From Candidatus Hodarchaeota archaeon (GTDB lineage Archaea; Asgardarchaeota; Heimdallarchaeia; Hodarchaeales; Hodarchaeaceae): a DNA stretch of 28,608 nucleotides. Below, in pieces: positions 8,722 through 15,516 of the stretch. Within the stretch, counting starts at the first letter, position 1, and every line of letters starts with the position of its first letter. Where the stretch lies: contig JAEOTU010000300.1 in NCBI GenBank assembly GCA_016839665.1, forward strand, positions 1 through 28,608, given 5' to 3'. The notes below the pieces were generated by a model, which worked only from the letters and a program-made list of their open reading frames with translations, was not told where the DNA came from and did not search any database. The position numbers and the translations under genes are program-made.

Positions 8722-10761
8722 ATGTCACATGGTAGAGGTAGAGGGCCAATGGGAGCAAGAGCCTTTGCTCAAGAGAAACATCAAAACGTTCGCTCCACTA
8801 GACTTCTTCTGGGATTACTGTGGGGATATTTACAGAAGTATTCTACTATACTAATAATATCAGCGATCCTCATTATTATGTATACTATTGGAAATGTCGC
8901 CACTCCGCTAATAATTGCTGAAGGCTTAAACGTGGCATTTCTGAACATTGATCCAGATATTGAATTATTATTTATCCTTTTTTTTCTTTTCTTGGGTTTA
9001 AGCCTATCAATTTGGTTTGCTAATGCAATAAATACTTGGATTTTAGCTCGTGTGAGAGCAAACCTGTTAGATGATGTTCGTACTGATGTTTTTGATCATC
9101 TGGTTCATGCTGACATGACTTTTCATCATTCTGAACAGAGTGGAAACGTAACGAGTCGTGTAACAAGCGATACTGATGAATTGGCAACAGGAATCACTGT
9201 TGCGACCTCTGCTAGTTCTCAATTTCTATTAACTATCGGAACCTTCCTAGTTCTTCTTTTTACTAGTTGGATTATTGCAGGAATCGCTTTGTTAGCTATT
9301 CCAGTAGCGATGTTTTTTGCAGGCTTCCTTGGAACCATTGGCCGGAAGGTAATGTTTCGTGTCCGACGGTCTTATGGTGAAGTTTCTGGTCAAATGGCAG
9401 AGAGCTTGGCAGGTGTGTCTATTGCTAAGTCATTTAATCGTGAGGAATGGACCTCAACTATCCTCTATGACTTGAATATGAAAACATACAAAAATTTCAA
9501 ACAATTAGGAGCAATCTTTAACTTTATGATGCCAGCAATAGGAATGATTTCCACTGTCCTTGTTTCATTGACCTTAATTGCGGGAGGATGGCTTTCAACA
9601 TCAGTATTAACAATTGGATCTGTTTACTTAGGCGCTGTCTTGGTACAGCGCTTCCTAAGTCCCATTCTCCATCTTGCTATGTATTATCCTCAGCTTCAAT
9701 CTTCTTTAGCGGCTATGGATCGTGTGGCTGATGTTCTTGAACAGAAACCAGTAGTTACGAATTCTTCTAATGCTGTACAGTTAGATACTAGTAATACTAG
9801 CGTGACTTTGCAGAATGTTACATATGAGTATGAGAAAGGTACCCCTGTTCTTCAAGATGTCTCTTTTGAAGTGAAAGAAGGTGAAAAAATCGCGATTGTA
9901 GGTCATACAGGAGCTGGAAAAACAACGTTAGCAGCTCTATTGTCACGATTTTATGATCCGACAGAGGGTAATATCTTCATAGGATCCCAGAATTTAAAAA
10001 ACATCACCTTAGAGAGTCTTCATTCGTCTGTGGGTTTAATTCCTCAAGAACCATATCTATTTGCTGATACTGTAATTGAAAACATTCGTTATGGTAATCC
10101 TGAAACAAGCGATGAAGCAATCTTTTCTCTTTGTAAGCTTATTGGCGCTGATGATTTCATTGAGGCTCTCCCTGAAGGCTACCAAACACAGTTACTGGAA
10201 AGTGGAAAAGGATTAAGTTCTGGCCAACGTCAAATGATAACTATCGCTCGGACTATGTTGGCTGATCCTCGAATCCTTGTGTTAGATGAAGCAACATCCC
10301 GTTTGGATGCTTATTCAGAAAGCCTCGTTCAGGAGGCTCAACGAAAATTATTTTCAGGACGGACTACTTTCGTGATTGCACACCGTTTAACTACAATACG
10401 TGATGTCGATCGAATAGCTGTGTTTACTAAGGGGAGATTGGTTGAACTTGGGACTCATGAAGAGCTTCTCGCTAATAAAGGAGATTATTCTGAGTTGTAC
10501 AATACATATTACGTCCATCAGGGTGTAGATGAATTGACAGAAGTTTATAAAGCTCCAACTGTTCCTAAAATAGAAGCTCCTGAAGGTATGCATGCTCATA
10601 TGAGTGTAATGATGCAAGAAAGAGGTATTAATCCAGAAGCCATGCATGAAATGATGAAAGAAAAAGGTATGAGTCCTGAAACCATTCGTGAAATGATGAA
10701 GAAACGAGGCATTAAACCCGAAGATATGCGTGCAATGATGAAGGAAAGAGGACATGGTTAA
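8722..10761 (+). CDS. ABC exporter half-transporter, catalytic subunit with Met-rich repeat tail
   Basis: Partner of the preceding subunit. A Gly/Arg-rich N-terminus (GRGRGPMGAR) leads into six helices (about 40-320) and a nucleotide-binding domain with Walker A GHTGAGKTT (394-402), Q442, Walker B ILVLD (518-522), catalytic E523 and switch H554, all canonical. The signature is LSSGQ (498-502), one residue off consensus. So one composite site is complete (this Walker motif with the partner's LSGGQ), and the other is degenerate. After the usual end of the domain near residue 600 comes an unusual tail. It has a linker (MHAHM), then three 14-residue repeats plus a partial one, starting MMQERGINPEAMHE, rich in Met and charged residues. 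The tail is not a standard part of ABC exporters, and its role is unknown. Confidence 0.93.
   Translation: MSHGRGRGPMGARAFAQEKHQNVRSTRLLLGLLWGYLQKYSTILIISAILIIMYTIGNVATPLIIAEGLNVAFLNIDPDIELLFILFFLFLGLSLSIWFANAINTWILARVRANLLDDVRTDVFDHLVHADMTFHHSEQSGNVTSRVTSDTDELATGITVATSASSQFLLTIGTFLVLLFTSWIIAGIALLAIPVAMFFAGFLGTIGRKVMFRVRRSYGEVSGQMAESLAGVSIAKSFNREEWTSTILYDLNMKTYKNFKQLGAIFNFMMPAIGMISTVLVSLTLIAGGWLSTSVLTIGSVYLGAVLVQRFLSPILHLAMYYPQLQSSLAAMDRVADVLEQKPVVTNSSNAVQLDTSNTSVTLQNVTYEYEKGTPVLQDVSFEVKEGEKIAIVGHTGAGKTTLAALLSRFYDPTEGNIFIGSQNLKNITLESLHSSVGLIPQEPYLFADTVIENIRYGNPETSDEAIFSLCKLIGADDFIEALPEGYQTQLLESGKGLSSGQRQMITIARTMLADPRILVLDEATSRLDAYSESLVQEAQRKLFSGRTTFVIAHRLTTIRDVDRIAVFTKGRLVELGTHEELLANKGDYSELYNTYYVHQGVDELTEVYKAPTVPKIEAPEGMHAHMSVMMQERGINPEAMHEMMKEKGMSPETIREMMKKRGIKPEDMRAMMKERGHG
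10609..10758 (+). repeat. 42-base in-frame tandem repeat, 3.5 copies
   Basis: Units at 10609-10650, 10651-10692 and 10693-10734 and a partial unit at 10735-10758 encode MMQERGINPEAMHE, MMKEKGMSPETIRE, MMKKRGIKPEDMRA and MMKERGHG. The protein pattern is better conserved than the DNA, which suggests selection on the peptide rather than very recent slippage. Confidence 0.85.
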
Positions 10762-10789
10762 TTTTTTTTATTCAGTTTTTCTTTCTGAA
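10762..10789 (+). terminator. T-rich terminator after the ABC operon
   Basis: Eight consecutive T residues follow the stop codon directly. A weak TTCAG/CTGAA stem encloses a second T run. Archaeal terminators are often simple T tracts, so this is a plausible end of the exporter transcript. Confidence 0.4.
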
Positions 10790-10869
10790 AGGGTTTATTA
10801 ACAAGGTTTTTTCAAAAACAACCTTGAAAACGTGGTTATTGATCAGTTCTCCAATATATAGGTGTCTTC

Positions 10870-11505
10870 ATGCTCGACTACCAACTGATAGGTCTCTTTT
10901 TCGCTATCAATTTAGCTTTTTACCTGGTTACAAGCCTACCATTGGATTTTGTGACATATCTAAGAGGTGATGGAAAGAGTGGAGCTAGCAGTTCTCCTAA
11001 ATTTGATATTAATCTTTTTAGGGTCATAACATTTCTGATGTCATTATATATGTGGTTATTATTCTTTTTTGTCCCCATAGATACATTATTTGGTTTGAAT
11101 GTTTTAACAAGCACCGTGTTTCTAGATTTGGAACCTTGGAGTACATTGATTCAAATCTTTGGCGCTTTTTTGGTTCTTTTTGCAACTCTAGTTGCCTCTT
11201 GGGGACGCATAACACGTGGAAGAAGAGCTTTTTCTTGGGGGATCCCCAAAAAACTAGAAACTGATGGAATGTATCAATACCTTCGACATCCTCTTTATGC
11301 CTCTTATTGCTATTATTTCTTGGGTTTCTTATTGATTCTTCAAAATATTCTCATTATTCCTCTCCTTCTAGGGATACCTGGTTATTATGAGCTCTCTAAA
11401 TATGAGGAAAAAATCCTAGTTGACCATTTTGGGGATGAATATAATGAATACCAGAAAAAAGTTGGTGGTTTCTTCCCCCGACTCAGGAGAAAAGACCATT
11501 ATTAA
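10870..11505 (+). CDS. Integral membrane methyltransferase, ICMT/PEMT-like
   Basis: Member of the isoprenylcysteine carboxyl methyltransferase/phospholipid methyltransferase superfamily. These membrane enzymes use S-adenosylmethionine to methylate a prenylated or lipidic substrate. About five hydrophobic helices are visible. The SAM-binding signature is at the C-terminus: ETDGMYQYLRHPLYASY (residues 130-146, with the RHP core), then EEKILVDHFGDEYNEYQKKV (179-198) with its conserved acidic and aromatic residues, and finally FFPRL. The length of 211 residues is normal. The substrate cannot be told from sequence; methylation of prenyl, phospholipid or quinone-type molecules are all known in the fold. 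It follows the exporter operon after 108 bases containing a T-rich terminator, so it probably has its own promoter. Confidence 0.85.
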   Translation: MLDYQLIGLFFAINLAFYLVTSLPLDFVTYLRGDGKSGASSSPKFDINLFRVITFLMSLYMWLLFFFVPIDTLFGLNVLTSTVFLDLEPWSTLIQIFGAFLVLFATLVASWGRITRGRRAFSWGIPKKLETDGMYQYLRHPLYASYCYYFLGFLLILQNILIIPLLLGIPGYYELSKYEEKILVDHFGDEYNEYQKKVGGFFPRLRRKDHY

Positions 11506-11533
11506 TTTTATGAGAATTTAGAAAAACTTCAAG

Positions 11534-11552
11534 CTTTTTAATATATTTTTTT
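11534..11552 (+). terminator. T-rich terminator after the membrane methyltransferase gene
   Basis: Two T runs (cttttta and attttttta) lie in the 59 bases between the methyltransferase stop and the stop of the convergent DNA methylase gene. There is no strong stem. Confidence 0.35.
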
Positions 11553-11564
11553 AGCATATTGAAT

Positions 11565-14348
11565 TTATAGTGACGAATTAAACGCATTTGGCCACCCTCC
11601 TTGTTCTTCAATAAGTGTATCAATTTTTTCCATAATTCTAATTGTTTCCTGAATCACTCTGACAATTTTACCAAAAATTTGGATATCTTTTGTTGCCAAT
11701 TCCTTCCCTCTCCGATCTCTCAACCATTTATAACAAACACGATATCCACCGATGTAGAAATCATAAACTTTTTTGGATATTCCATCTAAATATTGATCCT
11801 TGTTTATTTTTAATTTATTGTCATCAATATGGATTAAAGTTCTAATTATGCCTGAATCATTGTTTTTAAAGCTTTTCAAGCTAATATCATGTTTATCTAA
11901 TCGTTTAGACTTCATCAAATATAATTCTGACAATTCCCTTCCAAACCTTATCATTTCATTGAATAATTTTGTATTCTCTGTAGTTGGTATTCGTGGGAAG
12001 TCAATCTTCAAGAAATCTTCATATCTCTTCCTATATTCGCCAGAATGAAGGACTGCAATGATATAATACATCAATTTTTCTGCTTCTGAGTTTATTTCTA
12101 TTTTAAGGCTTTTATTCATTGATCGTTTGAAATTCTCGGTGAAATTAGTCGTTTTTCTGTATCCTCCATCTATTTTTTCAAATAAAAATAGAGGAAAAAT
12201 TGGAGCATTATTCCCTGGTCTAGTGGCCATAATTCCTAATTCAATAATATTTTCTGTAACGAAGATGTCTCGCCATGGAGCAGGTCTAGAATTTCTTGAA
12301 ACGATCAATCCCAAGTTTTTTCCAAGAATCATGTGCGACATAACTTTGCCTCGAGGTCTTTCGTGGAAGCCTCTTGAAAATCCAGTATAAAATGTGTAAC
12401 GCTTATCAAATGGACGATATAAGATCGGAACGATATGATTTTGGATTTTTCTCTTTAATTCTCTCTTCGACATACTTTTTGTTAATTCACAACTTAAGAG
12501 GTCACTTTTAGCCTTTTGAAATGACCATTGACGTTTATCTTTCTTCACATCATGTTTTGTCCTTAAATCTGTCTCAGACAACAATACAAAATCTTCAACG
12601 ATGTCCCCAATCTTTTGTGGAGTATCTTGGATTGTAAGAAAGTCCTGACCAGTCATAATACCAACTGAATAGAGAGAAAAAATATCTGTTATTTTCCACC
12701 AAGACTGATATTCACTCCATCGATTCATGTTTAAATCATAGAACATATACCACGGACTGAATGAGGTGATTTCTTTCCATTCAATGGTTGATAAATCGTG
12801 ATTTTTGAGAAATTCATATTTGTGTTTTCTCAAGCCCCATAAGTCAGCTCTGAATATTCTTGCTTCTCCCTCGTGATTTGGATGTTTGACAAAGAAAAAA
12901 ATGCATACCCCTTGTTGGATATCAAAGACATTTTGATCTTTCTGGCCATCAGGGCTTATCTCTTTCCTTCGGGTATTTCCATGAAGATCAAGAACATAGA
13001 TATTTTGAAAGGTCTTCATTAGCTGTTGTCTCATCCCTCTAAACGTTGGATTATCCAAAAAGCTGTGATTTGTTATAAATGCTACAATTCCACACCCTGT
13101 TTTCTCAATCCGCCATTGAGCAAATCTTATGAATTTAACATAGTCATCATTTAACCATTTTGGGTTTTTTTCCTGTAAAGGTTTCCCATCAACTTCAAAG
13201 TAATTCACATTACGATTACTATCGTTGTTTTTCCCACGTAAAAGACCCTCTATCCATTTTGATTTGTTTGCGGAATGACCCGCATAAGGTGGGTTTCCTA
13301 CGATTATTGATATTGGGTGTTCAATTTTTATTTTATTTATGAGCTCATGTTCTGTTGAAAGAAACCCTTTATTGATAAATTTCGTTGATGTCTCTTCAGT
13401 CTGATGTGTCCCCTCCAAAGTATTAGCTAAATAGACTCCTAATCGTTTTTTCTCTTGTAGAGTATATCCAGTTTCTCGTAATTTCAATCCAAGCTTGAGG
13501 TGAGCAATTATGTAAGGGATTAACAGTAATTCAAATCCAAACAGTCTTGATAAGAGGTTGTTTTTAACATAATTATTCCATTTCTGTTGAAATTCGGCCT
13601 TATCTAGGGAGCGATATTTTTTCTTGAAGTTTTCATAAATCAAATCAATGATCTGGCTAAGAAAGGTGCCAGTTCCCGTAGCTGGATCAAGAATCTGAAT
13701 GTTTGGAATTTTTACTCCGTTTTTGGAGGTAAAAGAATCATCTGTCAAACCATCTTTACAATCAAATTGTGATTGTAACAAATGATTTACAGACCGAACG
13801 ATAAATGAAACAACAACATCGGGAGAATAAAAGACACCACGTTCAAGTTTTTGTTGTGGTTGATAGTATCGTAAGAAATCTTCATATAAATGGGTTATAG
13901 GGTCTTTCGTTTCCCATTTTTCGTGAATACTGCTTAAAATTGATTGTATATCGGAATTTTTCAGTAGTGTAACTAATTTATTGATACCTAGATTTTCTAA
14001 ATACATATTAGTTGATTGTTTATCATTGTATTTCGTGATTTCACCTAAAAAATTCTCTAAGAATGGACTTGTAGTTAGGAGTATCCCTTTAATGTTTCCT
14101 AGGTTAACATTGTTGGAATGAAAGATTCTAATAAAAAGTAGCCCGTAAGATATGGTCTGAGCATACATATCCGAGAATGCTTCTAGTGTAAGATCATTTA
14201 TAACATGCTTAAATTCTCGAAAAATTTTATTAAGAGGGCCATTTTCCTCCTCTACTAAAATTTGATTCTTAATATTATCACGAATACCAGTTGCAACTTG
14301 AGCTAATTTTTTAGTGAATTGTTGCGAAGATTTTTCGATTTCACTCAT
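11565..14348 (-). CDS. DNA adenine methyltransferase, Type ISP-like, no nuclease/helicase (copy 1)
   Basis: Predicted SAM-dependent N6-adenine methyltransferase fused to its own target-recognition region. An HsdM-like helical N-terminus (1-165, with FSDMYAQTISYGLL) is followed by motif X RGVFYSP (170-176), motif I DPATGTGTF (221-229) and catalytic motif IV NPPY (352-355). The C-terminal 500 residues resemble the specificity region of Type ISP enzymes, ending with the diagnostic FYIGGYRVCYKWLRDR. Type ISP restriction enzymes such as LlaGI carry an N-terminal nuclease and SF2 helicase of about 600 extra residues; both are missing here. It may be an orphan modification enzyme or part of an undescribed system. 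ATG at 14348 is the first good start. The gene is convergent with the ICMT-like gene and divergent from the pilin gene. Confidence 0.9.
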   Translation of the reverse strand: MSEIEKSSQQFTKKLAQVATGIRDNIKNQILVEEENGPLNKIFREFKHVINDLTLEAFSDMYAQTISYGLLFIRIFHSNNVNLGNIKGILLTTSPFLENFLGEITKYNDKQSTNMYLENLGINKLVTLLKNSDIQSILSSIHEKWETKDPITHLYEDFLRYYQPQQKLERGVFYSPDVVVSFIVRSVNHLLQSQFDCKDGLTDDSFTSKNGVKIPNIQILDPATGTGTFLSQIIDLIYENFKKKYRSLDKAEFQQKWNNYVKNNLLSRLFGFELLLIPYIIAHLKLGLKLRETGYTLQEKKRLGVYLANTLEGTHQTEETSTKFINKGFLSTEHELINKIKIEHPISIIVGNPPYAGHSANKSKWIEGLLRGKNNDSNRNVNYFEVDGKPLQEKNPKWLNDDYVKFIRFAQWRIEKTGCGIVAFITNHSFLDNPTFRGMRQQLMKTFQNIYVLDLHGNTRRKEISPDGQKDQNVFDIQQGVCIFFFVKHPNHEGEARIFRADLWGLRKHKYEFLKNHDLSTIEWKEITSFSPWYMFYDLNMNRWSEYQSWWKITDIFSLYSVGIMTGQDFLTIQDTPQKIGDIVEDFVLLSETDLRTKHDVKKDKRQWSFQKAKSDLLSCELTKSMSKRELKRKIQNHIVPILYRPFDKRYTFYTGFSRGFHERPRGKVMSHMILGKNLGLIVSRNSRPAPWRDIFVTENIIELGIMATRPGNNAPIFPLFLFEKIDGGYRKTTNFTENFKRSMNKSLKIEINSEAEKLMYYIIAVLHSGEYRKRYEDFLKIDFPRIPTTENTKLFNEMIRFGRELSELYLMKSKRLDKHDISLKSFKNNDSGIIRTLIHIDDNKLKINKDQYLDGISKKVYDFYIGGYRVCYKWLRDRRGKELATKDIQIFGKIVRVIQETIRIMEKIDTLIEEQGGWPNAFNSSL

Positions 14349-14575
14349 TACAATTAATTTTTCAATTACCCCTTATTAAGAATAATTTCATGTCCTTCTT
14401 GATTTGAATCGACACCTTTTAGAAAGGTACGAAAGATATTATAGGTATCATAAAATTATTAGCTTTGCATCAGAGATACAGTGGTAATAACTGTCTATAC
14501 GAATATTTTGAATGATGTGACACAAAGGGATCATAATGAAACCAGTCAAGAAATATCCATTGACAGAAAGATCTT

Positions 14576-14580
14576 GGAGG
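14576..14580 (+). promoter_or_regulatory. Shine-Dalgarno site setting the pilin start
   Basis: GGAGG followed by six bases and the ATG at 14587. It selects this start over the in-frame ATG at 14536, which would place 17 extra residues before a signal that works best near the N-terminus. Confidence 0.7.
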
Positions 14581-14586
14581 CGTAAA

Positions 14587-15468
14587 ATGATTAATATGAT
14601 AAGTATTTGTCGAAAAAAATCACGCGCTGTGTCACCAGTAATTGCTACAGTCCTCTTAATTGGTTTGGTTGTGATAGCAGGGATTGTAGTGGCATTGGTA
14701 GTTTTTGGGACAATTAATACACCTGCTCCTATTAAAGTAGAAGTGCTTTCTATCTCCGAGTTCGAAACAACTGATGACAACATATTAATTGACCAGTTCT
14801 CGGTAACTCTTCAGAACGAAGAACGTACTAATGTTCGTATAGAAACTGAAGGTTTCGAGTTGGAAAAGTTCAACTCGACTCTTGAAAACACAACTTTAAT
14901 TCCAGGATGGAGTATGAATCTTGAGTTTAATGAAATACTTCTCCCTGCCAAAGCCATTGTAACTATCCCCCTGAGTTGCGATCCGATATTTGGTCAAGAG
15001 TTGACCCCTCATAACGATTCTATTTATATTAAGGTTACAGTTTTTCCTGAGGGTAGTACAAGCAAACGAGATGCCAAAACGTTCCAATCAGATCTGTTAA
15101 TGGTAGGCGATACAAACGGCCCCATTTTTTTAGATTTACAGGTTAATACTACAAATTTGGGAGATACAGGAATAAACTTGACATTTTCGGTGGCTACTAA
15201 TGGCAGCACTGACGCAAATTTATTCCTTGAGTTCACAGCTGACTCTTCAGGAAGTCTCATTTTCATTGTAAACGGTACAAAGCAAGATCGTCATTATTTT
15301 TCGTTACCACGGTTTTCTACTACCAATTTTCCCAATGATGTCTTCACAATAAACGCAACGTCACAAACCACAGTCGATGAAAACTATTTAGTGCTTGTTT
15401 TCTTATGGAGTGAAACAGATTTGACTATACTTGCTTCAGCGAGTATTGTTTTAACCTACACAGGATGA
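14587..15468 (+). CDS. Archaeal type IV pilin-like secreted protein
   Basis: Starts MINMISICRKKSRAVSPVIA, a class III signal. The basic leader should be cut by the archaeal prepilin peptidase (PibD/EppA type) between A14 and V15. The mature protein would begin VSPVIATVLLIGL, a hydrophobic helix (about 17-41) that packs pilus cores or anchors the protein. The remaining 250 residues are Thr/Ser/Asn-rich, beta-prone and carry many N-x-S/T sequons, consistent with a glycosylated surface domain. At 293 residues it is long for a main pilin, so it may be a minor pilin, adhesin or pseudopilin-anchored surface protein. No pilus assembly ATPase or membrane platform gene is near. It sits alone on the plus strand between two minus-strand DNA methylase genes. 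The start at 14587 is set by a GGAGG. Confidence 0.85.
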   Translation: MINMISICRKKSRAVSPVIATVLLIGLVVIAGIVVALVVFGTINTPAPIKVEVLSISEFETTDDNILIDQFSVTLQNEERTNVRIETEGFELEKFNSTLENTTLIPGWSMNLEFNEILLPAKAIVTIPLSCDPIFGQELTPHNDSIYIKVTVFPEGSTSKRDAKTFQSDLLMVGDTNGPIFLDLQVNTTNLGDTGINLTFSVATNGSTDANLFLEFTADSSGSLIFIVNGTKQDRHYFSLPRFSTTNFPNDVFTINATSQTTVDENYLVLVFLWSETDLTILASASIVLTYTG

Positions 15469-15516
15469 TTATTCCCTCACTAAGTCCCTCAGAAACAAAT
15501 GTCTAAGAATTATAGG

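Noticed and set aside
10387..10755. Minus-strand 122-residue frame rich in His and Phe opposite the ABC repeat tail
   Set aside because: It is the antisense of the Met-rich repeat (Met codons read as His on the other strand), with no RBS or promoter. The sense gene has clear domains.
10851..10862. TATA-like caatatatagg just before the membrane methyltransferase gene
   Set aside because: It lies under 20 bases from the ATG, so transcription would start inside the gene. It is probably chance AT-rich sequence.
14435..14449. Imperfect inverted repeat GATA...TATC between the first methylase and the pilin
   Set aside because: Only four base pairs match, which is expected by chance in this composition.
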